Assembly: GCF_011074795.1 (NCBI RefSeq)
Contig: NZ_JAAMPF010000023.1
Location: forward strand, 1 to 64,000
Origin: Marinobacter salicampi
GTDB lineage: Bacteria > Pseudomonadota > Gammaproteobacteria > Pseudomonadales > Oleiphilaceae
Length of the DNA stretch: 64,000 nt
Reading direction: 5' to 3'
A program made the translations under genes and the position numbers. Below the pieces are notes generated by a model that was given only the letters and a program-made list of their open reading frames with translations, did no database searches and was not told the DNA's origin. How positions within the stretch are numbered: position 1 is the first letter of the stretch; every line of letters starts with the position of its first letter. Shown here one piece after another: positions 17,384 through 24,526 of the stretch.

Positions 17384-17931
17384 CAGGTTGCTGACTGGAA
17401 GTATTCTTGCCCGGACGCGGCTGCGGATTCTCTATCGGGCTTGAGGTAAACAACGACACGGCATTCCGGGTCGCCCTGCGCAATGGTTTCCTCCAGTGAG
17501 ACTTTGGCATAGCCAAGACTTTGAGATGCGACAACACCGAATACGTTACTCGTCATCATGCACATGGACGAGCGTCCTACAACTTTCTCGGCGAAAGGGC
17601 AGGCCCGGTTGCCAAGCACGATGCGATCGTCATTCTGCTCGATAATATAGAAGTCGCCTTTGATTCTTTCTTTCAGGTCTACGAGCACATCGGCAACCTG
17701 GCGCCGAGACAGCCGGGAAACTTCCAGGGCCCTCTTATAATCGAGGTCCATCTGGTTTCCCATATTCTGGCCGACGATGCTGATAAAACCGGAAGCCTCC
17801 TTAAGCCCTACCACATCCTCCAGTACACTGGAAAGTTCACTTACCAAACTGCGAAGAAAGAGGTCTCTTTCCCAGGGTATGTCCAGCTGGGACACAGGGA
17901 TACGTGTTGAGCCGGTATCAGCCGTTGCCAT
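17383..17931 (-). CDS. MetOD1-like sensory protein
   Basis: About 182 residues from the ATG at 17931, preceded by AGGA at good spacing; an upstream in-frame ATG at 18030 lacks a site. The C-terminal half carries RACPFAEKVVGRSSMCMMTS and a later ECRVVVYL, which resembles the methanogen output domain 1 family with conserved Cys residues. Such domains pair with signalling proteins and may bind a cofactor or metal through the Cys residues. The stop overlaps the start of the GGDEF-EAL gene, so it probably supplies that enzyme's signal. The ligand is unknown. Confidence 0.65.
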   Translation of the reverse strand: MATADTGSTRIPVSQLDIPWERDLFLRSLVSELSSVLEDVVGLKEASGFISIVGQNMGNQMDLDYKRALEVSRLSRRQVADVLVDLKERIKGDFYIIEQNDDRIVLGNRACPFAEKVVGRSSMCMMTSNVFGVVASQSLGYAKVSLEETIAQGDPECRVVVYLKPDRESAAASGQEYFQSAT

Positions 17932-18131
17932 GACAAAATCCTGTTGGATGAACGACGGTCGGAAAAGCCTTGCCCTTGAAGATGAGGAGAGCGCCAGTTG
18001 ATATTTGGCAAGCACTTTAACCGAAGGCAACTAGCATACAACAAAGCCGGGGGTATTCGAGTGCGATCACCTTACATTCTGGAAATGTGTACCCGGCGGA
18101 GAACCGGGCCCGTATCCACTTTCAACAGAAG

Positions 18132-19487
18132 CTACTGTTCGTGACTATGAGATTCCCTGCGTCCCTTCGCTTTCGATCCTCCGGCTCTGTTCAGAAAAAA
18201 CTGCTCGACAACCGCAATAGCGACCATGCCGGCTACTGCCACACCGATAACAAAGGGATCAGAATTCAGTTTGACCCAGACAAAGCCGCCGAGCGCGAGC
18301 AGGTCAAGCACAATGGCTGTGGCGGGCACCCAGGCGTTTGCTTCCAGCTCCTTGCGCAGATACCGGATGACGCCCCAGTGAATGGCAATATCCATAATCA
18401 GGTAGAACACGATGCCTAACGCAGCAATACGGGACAGATCAAAAAACGCTGTCAGGAACAGGCCGAGTACAACAGTGTAGACCAGTGTGTGTTTCTGGAT
18501 GCTGCCCGGCATACCAAAGTGACTGTGGGGTACAAGCTTCATCTCAGTGAGCATTGCCAACATACGTGATACTGCAAATATACTCGCCAGGATGCCACCG
18601 GCAGTTGCCATCATCGCTAACGCAACGGTAAACCACACACCATAATCCCCTAACGCCGGGCGCGCGGCGGCAGCCAGTGAGTAGTCTTGAGTCTCGACGA
18701 TTTCTGAAAGGGAAAGGTTACTGGAAACCGCAAAACCAACAAGTGTGTAGATAACCACACAGGCGGCTATCGAAATCATAATGGCACGGCCCACGTTGCG
18801 ACGGGGGTCCTTAACCTCAGAGCCGCTGTTGGTGATCGTCGTGAAACCCTTGAACGCCAGAATGCCGAGCGCGGTTGCGCCAAGGAAATTACCGATGGAT
18901 CCGGAGTCGTCCCTGCGTGAAAAAAAATCGACAGCCAGGCTATCGGCGACCCAGATTCCCACGAGTCCGAATATCAGTATGCCGCCAATCTTCAGTATGC
19001 CAATACCCGAGGCGACACTCTGAATCAGCCTGTTGCTCATTAAATTGACCACAAATGCAGCCAGAATGAGCGCGACCCCTAGAAGCGGCACCATAAGACC
19101 GCTCTCGTCTCCGCCGAAAAGCTGCATGGTGTACGAACCGAAGGTGCGAGCAAGAAAGCTCTGGGCGATGACCATGGAGAAATACATCAGCAGCGCGTTG
19201 AACGCGGTGGGTAGACGGTCTCCGTAAGCTTTCTGTAGATACATGCCAATACCGCCCGCAGACGGATAGGCATTGGAAATTTTGATATAGGAATAGGCAC
19301 TGAAACTGACAACCACAGCGGCAGCCAGAAATGCGAGCGGAAAAAGCGCTCCGGTCATCTGCGCCATTTGCCCTGTCAGTGCAAAGATACCTGCGCCAAT
19401 CATGACGCCAGTTCCCAGCATGACCGTTCCCGGTAGTGTCAGGCTTCCCTGTTGATACTGAGTGGTTCTATCCTGCTCCTGCGTCAT
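18132..19487 (-). CDS. APC-family amino-acid permease
   Basis: A 451-residue inner-membrane transporter with about 12 hydrophobic segments. The first helix has LGTGVMIGAGIFALTGQMA, the glycine-broken helix of the APC superfamily that contacts the substrate's amino and carboxyl groups. GFTTITNSGSEVKDP fits the family signature after helix 6. The substrate cannot be predicted. The start at 19487 precedes MTQEQDRTT; a purine-rich site (GGAGGTCGAATG) lies immediately upstream. It appears monocistronic; the gaps on either side are about 100 bases. Confidence 0.85.
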   Translation of the reverse strand: MTQEQDRTTQYQQGSLTLPGTVMLGTGVMIGAGIFALTGQMAQMTGALFPLAFLAAAVVVSFSAYSYIKISNAYPSAGGIGMYLQKAYGDRLPTAFNALLMYFSMVIAQSFLARTFGSYTMQLFGGDESGLMVPLLGVALILAAFVVNLMSNRLIQSVASGIGILKIGGILIFGLVGIWVADSLAVDFFSRRDDSGSIGNFLGATALGILAFKGFTTITNSGSEVKDPRRNVGRAIMISIAACVVIYTLVGFAVSSNLSLSEIVETQDYSLAAAARPALGDYGVWFTVALAMMATAGGILASIFAVSRMLAMLTEMKLVPHSHFGMPGSIQKHTLVYTVVLGLFLTAFFDLSRIAALGIVFYLIMDIAIHWGVIRYLRKELEANAWVPATAIVLDLLALGGFVWVKLNSDPFVIGVAVAGMVAIAVVEQFFLNRAGGSKAKGRRESHSHEQ

Positions 19488-19578
19488 TCGACCTCCGGTT
19501 GACAGGGACTTTTTTCAAGCCAATCGAAGACCCGGGTGAACACCAGGCTTTGACGAACCTGACTTGACCAGAACATTC

Positions 19579-19785
19579 TTAACCCTTGTTGTGGTCAACT
19601 GAGGGCCAGCGGGCGAACGCCAGAAAGTACAGCAGCCCGAGATTTAACAGGGGGACAAGAATAAGCAGCCCGAGCGCGCCGGGATAGCCCGCCCGTTTGC
19701 AAATGCGCCAAACAGGTACAACAACCACGACAGCAATAAAGATCATCCACAACCAGTTCCCTGCCCACATCGGGTCATGCATCAT
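19579..19785 (-). CDS. Small two-helix membrane protein
   Basis: A 68-residue protein with a strong ribosome site (AAGGAGAACAGC before the ATG). Two hydrophobic helices (WLWMIFIAVVVVVPVWRI and ALGLLILVPLLNLGLLYFLA) flank a basic turn (CKRAGYPG). This architecture is common among unnamed proteins next to transporters and stress genes in Marinobacter-like genomes. No function is known to me. Confidence 0.7.
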   Translation of the reverse strand: MMHDPMWAGNWLWMIFIAVVVVVPVWRICKRAGYPGALGLLILVPLLNLGLLYFLAFARWPSVDHNKG

Positions 19786-19844
19786 GCTGTTCTCCTTTTA
19801 CTTCGGCGCCCGCACCTGTTGTGTGTGAGCGCCGAGGCTCGTTT

Positions 19845-20354
19845 CTAGTTAGGTCCCTGTTCTTTTCTCATCTCTTTCATCATTTTTTGCATCTGTTCCA
19901 TCTGCTCTTCCATCATTCGCATTTGGTCACCCATGCCGGGGCTTTGTCCCTTACCAGCCTGATTTCCATTGCCCTGCCTCATCATGCCCTGCTGGCCGCC
20001 CATCATGTCAGCCATACTGCCCATATGCTGCTGCATTTGTTGCATTTGTCGCTGCATCATCTGCTGGCGCTTTTCAGGGGACGTTTCATTTTGCATCTGC
20101 TGCATCATGGTTCTCATCTCGTCCATGCGACGATTCATATCGCCGGAACGCTCCTGATGCATCATTCCCTGACCCTGACTCTGACCCATTCCCTGGCCCA
20201 TTCCCTGGCCCATTCCCTGACCCATTCCCTGACCCATTCCCTGACCCTGGCCCATGCCGTCTCTGTCAGGTTTGCCTTGGTTGTGTTCGTTGGCAGCCAA
20301 AGCTGGACTGGCAACAATTAAGGCGACTAATAGAGCTTTCAAAAATTGACTCAT
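19845..20354 (-). CDS. Exported Met/Gln-rich protein with GMGQ repeats
   Basis: 169 residues from the ATG at 20354, which has AGGAGGTCGATC directly upstream and starts a clear signal peptide (MSQFLKALLVALIVASPALA). The mature protein opens with a GMGQ tandem repeat, then a helical region rich in Met and Gln (for example RQQMMQRQMQQMQQHMGSMA). Methionine clusters of this kind in the periplasm often bind Cu(I) or Ag(I); there are no Cys and few His here, so the metal role is only a suggestion. The repeats should vary in number between strains. Confidence 0.7.
   Translation of the reverse strand: MSQFLKALLVALIVASPALAANEHNQGKPDRDGMGQGQGMGQGMGQGMGQGMGQGMGQSQGQGMMHQERSGDMNRRMDEMRTMMQQMQNETSPEKRQQMMQRQMQQMQQHMGSMADMMGGQQGMMRQGNGNQAGKGQSPGMGDQMRMMEEQMEQMQKMMKEMRKEQGPN
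20184..20248. repeat. 12-bp tandem repeat encoding GMGQ
   Basis: CCCATTCCCTGG/A is repeated in tandem about five times on the plus strand and reads as GMGQ on the coding strand. The unit is a multiple of three, so copy-number change would keep the frame. Confidence 0.8.
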
Positions 20355-20485
20355 GATCGACCTCCTGATTGATATTTTAGGTTCCACAATCATTTGAACA
20401 TCGGAAACTGAATCCAAACTGATATTTTTCACCAACCATGCACACCGTTGATGCAAGTCAATTAAGTTCAGCCTGGAAACGCTGA

Positions 20486-20914
20486 TTAGCGTTTTCTGGC
20501 ATGGTGTTCGAGCTCTTCTTTTAAGGGTTCCAGCCCAAAACCGGCAGCATGGGCTGCTTCCATTAACTCCGGAATCGGGCAGCGCGGGGCTTCTGATAAC
20601 GCCCAGAGATGGGCTACCCGCTTACCAGTTCGGCAGAATCCTACCGCTGGTGTCGGAACTGATTTAAGAACCTGGGTGAAATTCTCTACGTCCTGATCGG
20701 AATATTCTCCGGGTTTGACCGGTATCTCGCGCCAAACCATTTCCAAAGCTTCTGCCCGTTCCTGTAATGCCTGCATGTCGGGCTGGTCTTCGGTTTCTCC
20801 CCGTGGTCGGTTGGATATGATGGTCCGAAAACCCTTGTCCGCTAGTTGGTCGATCTCTTCCAGGCTTGGCTGCGCGGTAACGCTGAGTCTTTCATCGAGC
20901 TTTCTGATGTCCAT
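20486..20914 (-). CDS. DUF442 / TIGR01244 phosphatase-like protein
   Basis: A 142-residue cytoplasmic protein of the family annotated as TIGR01244 sulfur transferase, also found fused to Blh-type beta-lactamase-like hydrolases. The signature GFCRTGKRVAHLW near residue 93 is a Cys-X5-Arg loop like those of dual-specificity phosphatases, with Cys as nucleophile. The N-terminus (LDERLSVTAQPSLEEIDQLA) is typical. The ATG at 20914 follows AAAGGAGATTCTC. Substrate unknown; relatives are tied to sulfide metabolism. It stands next to the Met-rich protein gene without obvious coupling. Confidence 0.8.
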   Translation of the reverse strand: MDIRKLDERLSVTAQPSLEEIDQLADKGFRTIISNRPRGETEDQPDMQALQERAEALEMVWREIPVKPGEYSDQDVENFTQVLKSVPTPAVGFCRTGKRVAHLWALSEAPRCPIPELMEAAHAAGFGLEPLKEELEHHARKR

Positions 20915-21113
20915 GAGAATCTCCTTTGATCAGACCGGTTCAGTCCCTTTCTTAAGCAAATTTGACGTTCAAGGAGTGCTGCACCTCCTTCCTACAACGC
21001 TATCGTAACAAAGTGTTAACTGCATCATGGGGGCTGAGTCAAATAGCTGATACTTTCAATACTCAACAATAATAATCCAACGCATGTCAGGGAAAGGTTG
21101 GGAGTGATCCACC

Positions 21114-22052
21114 ATGAGCCATCTTTGCAATTCAAAGAAGCACGGAGCCTGCATGGCATTGATAGCCCTGCCCTTCTGCACGATGGCTCAGGTCAGCCCG
21201 GTTGAAGCCATTTATGCCGCAGAAAATGCTTTGTATGGCGCAGGCTATGACATTGGAGTGGCTGACGGCTGGATCGACGATCCCCTTCATAACGCCATCG
21301 CGAACTACCAGTCGGACCGGCGCGGGCTGAAATCCACTGGCCAGCTGGATGCTGCCACGCTTTCAGCCCTAGGGGTGGGCCTCAAGCCTGACAATGTGAT
21401 AAGCGGAAACGAGGCTCCCAATCGGAACGCGGCCCTTGCGGCGCTTGGGTTGGAAGAAAGCGCTATGCCGACGCCGACAGAGGCTGCCGATGCTGCACCT
21501 GAACCTGTTAAAGCTGAACCGGTATCCGAGCCTGAGCCTGATCCCGTGCCTTCTGCGGTAATAGCAGAAGAGCCTGCGGAAGTCAGGGAGGTCCCGGCAG
21601 TGGCTGAGACCATGCACATTGAGCGGGAAGCCCAGCCAGTAAACCCGAAAAAGCCGGAACCCGAATCGGAGGCATCCTCCTCCGACCCCCGCGCCGCTTT
21701 ATCTCAATCTCCCCTGGTAGCTGTCGCGGACCCGACTGAACCTGTTGAACCCCGGTCTGAACCAGCCTCTACTGAATCGGAAACGGTGGCAGACACGGAA
21801 ACACGGGAGCCGACGACAGACGCGACGGTTGAAAAGCCCCCCGGGACTCCGGTCGAAACTCAGCCAGAGTCCGAAGTGATCGTGGACGGATCAGCGGACA
21901 ATGATTTTGTGATACCTGAAGAACCTACCGCTGCTGGGAAACCCTCTCCAGACACCACTGAAACCGCGGGCGCGGTTCAGACTAGTCATTCAGTCAGCAG
22001 TCGTGGCTTTTTCGGCAGCCTCTTCGATTTTCTCTTCGGCTGGTTGATCTAG
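21114..22052 (+). CDS. Peptidoglycan-binding protein with acidic linker
   Basis: A 312-residue exported protein. An N-terminal signal (GACMALIALPFCTMAQVS) leads to a PG_binding_1-like module at about 30-90 (AENALYGAGYDIGVADGWID, then YQSDRRGLKSTGQLDAATLS). Residues 120-290 are a disordered Pro/Glu/Ala-rich linker. The final segment, RGFFGSLFDFLFGWLI, is strongly hydrophobic and ends at the stop; it could insert in a membrane or bind a partner. The architecture suggests a cell-wall attached tether. The neighbouring gene on the opposite strand ends 16 bases away. Confidence 0.65.
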   Translation: MSHLCNSKKHGACMALIALPFCTMAQVSPVEAIYAAENALYGAGYDIGVADGWIDDPLHNAIANYQSDRRGLKSTGQLDAATLSALGVGLKPDNVISGNEAPNRNAALAALGLEESAMPTPTEAADAAPEPVKAEPVSEPEPDPVPSAVIAEEPAEVREVPAVAETMHIEREAQPVNPKKPEPESEASSSDPRAALSQSPLVAVADPTEPVEPRSEPASTESETVADTETREPTTDATVEKPPGTPVETQPESEVIVDGSADNDFVIPEEPTAAGKPSPDTTETAGAVQTSHSVSSRGFFGSLFDFLFGWLI

Positions 22053-22067
22053 ACGGGGCCCTGGGCT

Positions 22068-22856
22068 CTACAGGTCTGAGGTTAGTGGCTCCAGCCCCAG
22101 TTGCTTCTTGTACTCCCGGTACGCATGCCGGTAGATAATAGCCCCAAGCGCCATGGCGGCTTTGCCGGTCATCCTCCTGAATTTTTCACGGATCTCTTCA
22201 GGCACCTGGGACTTGTCCTGCACCCCCGCCGTTTCCATCAGAACGGCTGCCATGGCCAGGACAGCGTCAATAGGCACGTCTTGCTCGCCATCTTCCATGA
22301 CGGCTCGTGCACTCGCTTTTGCATCGGCCAATATCAGCTTTTCACCGGGCTTCAGGCTCTCACCGTCATAGCCAATCAGTGCCTGATAGCGTTGTGTTCG
22401 TTTCAGCCGGAAGGACTCCGCGACGGCGGGGTCTGGGGCCGTCGCGTCCGGAGGTGGAGCGGAGGTGCTGAGACCGTGAAGTCTGAAGTCCAGCTCGCCT
22501 TCTGACCTCTTTTCTTCAAATTCTCTGGTCAGGTTAGCCCTGGCAATCTCTGACGTGGTTTCCTTGGCATTTGCAATGACCGCCTCAAACACTTCCTTTT
22601 CCAGCACATCAAGAAGCTTGCGTATGCGGTGGATAGCGCTCATGAGGTCCGGCCACAAATCAGGGTCTGCTGCTTCAGGGGTTACCGGTAGCCAAGCCTT
22701 GGTTGCCCTTGCCAGGAAAAATGTTTTCTCGACTTCATGGTGGTCCAGCCCCGGTTCGTGAAGGGCTTCATGAAGTCCGTAGTCTTCCAGGTCGTCAATA
22801 AGGCTGGGCGTCAGGATCAACAGATAGTACTTGAACCCGGCAGGCAAGTTGGTCAC
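22068..22856 (-). CDS. Unknown helical cytoplasmic protein
   Basis: A 262-residue protein starting at a GTG with AAGGAG six bases upstream. It is charged and mostly helical. A central disordered part (residues about 130-150, SAPPPDATAPDPA) separates an N-terminal region from a C-terminal helix-rich domain (DAVLAMAAVLMETAGVQD, then RMTGKAAMALGAIIYRHAYR). No signal, membrane segment or catalytic motif is seen. I do not recognise the family. Confidence 0.6.
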   Translation of the reverse strand: MTNLPAGFKYYLLILTPSLIDDLEDYGLHEALHEPGLDHHEVEKTFFLARATKAWLPVTPEAADPDLWPDLMSAIHRIRKLLDVLEKEVFEAVIANAKETTSEIARANLTREFEEKRSEGELDFRLHGLSTSAPPPDATAPDPAVAESFRLKRTQRYQALIGYDGESLKPGEKLILADAKASARAVMEDGEQDVPIDAVLAMAAVLMETAGVQDKSQVPEEIREKFRRMTGKAAMALGAIIYRHAYREYKKQLGLEPLTSDL

Positions 22857-22944
22857 TGAAACTCCTTCTCGGCTTGAGTGCCGTGTCGATCAGCATGTAC
22901 CTGTTATGAATCTAGCAGCTGATAGCCAGTCCAGCTGGGTGGGA

Positions 22945-23337
22945 TCACTCAGAGCCGGTGACGCCCTGCATCGGGACCATGCAGTCCATAAGTTCGAGCC
23001 CGTAACGTCTGAAGGCCTGCTCCGAGCGGATAACCTCCGGCATACCCTCCCCCACAGCCCTCAGGCATCTGGCTTCGCGCTTCTCAGCCTGGTCGATGCA
23101 GCGCTCCAGATCGTCGGTTCCTGTACTGCTGCTGGCCGTCTTTTCATAACACATGCCTTCGGTTTGCCTGGAGAAAAAGGCAAGCACGTCCGAGGCGGAG
23201 GCAGGGTTCGCCTCCAGGTCTGTGAATCGCTGGGGATCAAGGTCAGCGGATGGTCGGGTCTGGTCCCAGAGCACATAAATCAGCGCAAGCAAAACGAGCA
23301 CGACAGTGACATAGGGAAACTTCATGGGAACTTTCAT
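22945..23337 (-). CDS. Small membrane-anchored protein with four cysteines
   Basis: About 130 residues. One N-terminal helix (PYVTVVLVLLALIYVLW) anchors a charged domain outside the membrane. Cys residues in GMCYEK, ERCIDQ, ARCLRA and MDCMVP are spaced as they would be for two disulfides in the periplasm. The start is uncertain (23337 or 23325). Function unknown. It is divergent from fabH. Confidence 0.5.
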   Translation of the reverse strand: MKVPMKFPYVTVVLVLLALIYVLWDQTRPSADLDPQRFTDLEANPASASDVLAFFSRQTEGMCYEKTASSSTGTDDLERCIDQAEKREARCLRAVGEGMPEVIRSEQAFRRYGLELMDCMVPMQGVTGSE

Positions 23338-23544
23338 TGCAACACCGTAGAGAGGGATGGAAAGCGATTGTGCCAATAACGCCAGACAGATCGCGGACTG
23401 TAATAAGTTTGGTCACGCCCGGCAAGGCGGAAGCTGCTGCGCGCCCTCACCCGCCTTTGACATATCGCTAATAACTCAGGCTGGCCAAGGGGCGTAATAT
23501 AGTGGCACTGTATATTTATTCGCCTCACCCTGAGGAAGATTTCG

Positions 23545-24513
23545 ATGACTTACGCAAGAATTGTCGGCACGGGCTCCTACCTGCCCGAAAACGTTATGAC
23601 AAACGCCGATATGGAGAAAATTGTCGATACCTCTGATCAATGGATCCGGGAGCGTACCGGCATTGAACAGCGGCATATCGCGCGTGAGGATGAAACGGCC
23701 GTCGATCTGGCTGAAAAAGCATCCCTCAGTGCAATAGAGGCGGCTGGAATAGTGCCCAGGGACATTGACCTGATCATCTTCGCAACCTCGACCCCTGATA
23801 AGATCTTTCCCAGTTCAGCCTGCATTCTTCAGGCCCGGCTTGGCATACACGGCTGCCCGGCTTTCGACATCCAGGCTGTCTGCAGTGGCTTTGTCTATGC
23901 CCTGTCAGTAGCCGACCAGTTCGTGAAGACCGGGGCCAGCAAGAAAGTGCTGATTGTGGGGTCTGAAGTATTTTCCCGCATCTTGAACTGGGAAGACCGG
24001 GGCACCTGCGTGCTTTTCGGCGATGGCGCCGGTGCCGTGGTTCTGGAAGCAAACGAAGAGACCGGCATACTGTCGACCCATCTTCATGCAGATGGCCAGT
24101 ATGAAGATCTCCTGCGTGTGCCCTACGGTATTTCGGACGGCTTTGACCAGGTCAAGGCTGGCAAAGCCACCATTGAAATGAAAGGCAACGAAGTCTTCAA
24201 AATAGCCGTGAATACGCTCGGACAGATTGTTGACGAGACCTTGCTGGCCAACAACATGGCCAAGTCCGACATCGACTGGCTGGTGCCCCACCAGGCCAAT
24301 CTGCGCATCATCTCGGCCACGGCACGCAAGCTGGGAATGCCCATGGATCGGGTGGTGGTTACCGTCAACAAGCACGGCAATACATCGGCGGCTTCCATAC
24401 CTCTGGCTCTGGATGAAGCCGTGCGGGATGGCAGAATCAAGAAAAATGAACTTCTGCTCCTCGAAGCGTTTGGCGGTGGATTTACCTGGGGCTCTGCTCT
24501 GATCCGCTACTGA
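23545..24513 (+). CDS. fabH: Beta-ketoacyl-ACP synthase III
   Basis: FabH condenses acetyl-CoA or another acyl-CoA with malonyl-ACP to start fatty-acid synthesis. The 322-residue protein has the full triad: Cys113 in [10 protein letters not shown], His249 in VPHQANLRI and Asn279 in [26 protein letters not shown] is also present. The ATG at 23545 follows AGGAAG. It is not in a fab cluster with plsX, fabD or fabG; its neighbours are unrelated, so it may be a second, specialised FabH. TTGACA at 23457-23462 could be a -35 element but I see no matching -10 at the right distance. Confidence 0.92.
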   Translation: MTYARIVGTGSYLPENVMTNADMEKIVDTSDQWIRERTGIEQRHIAREDETAVDLAEKASLSAIEAAGIVPRDIDLIIFATSTPDKIFPSSACILQARLGIHGCPAFDIQAVCSGFVYALSVADQFVKTGASKKVLIVGSEVFSRILNWEDRGTCVLFGDGAGAVVLEANEETGILSTHLHADGQYEDLLRVPYGISDGFDQVKAGKATIEMKGNEVFKIAVNTLGQIVDETLLANNMAKSDIDWLVPHQANLRIISATARKLGMPMDRVVVTVNKHGNTSAASIPLALDEAVRDGRIKKNELLLLEAFGGGFTWGSALIRY

Positions 24514-24526
24514 ACCCCCTCGACGG

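Noticed and set aside
19800..19844. GC-rich inverted repeat CGGCGC/GCGCCG after the Met-rich gene
   Set aside because: A loop of about 20 bases and no T run make a terminator uncertain.
23457..23462. TTGACA as a fabH -35 element
   Set aside because: No acceptable -10 at 16-18 bases, so the promoter is not called.
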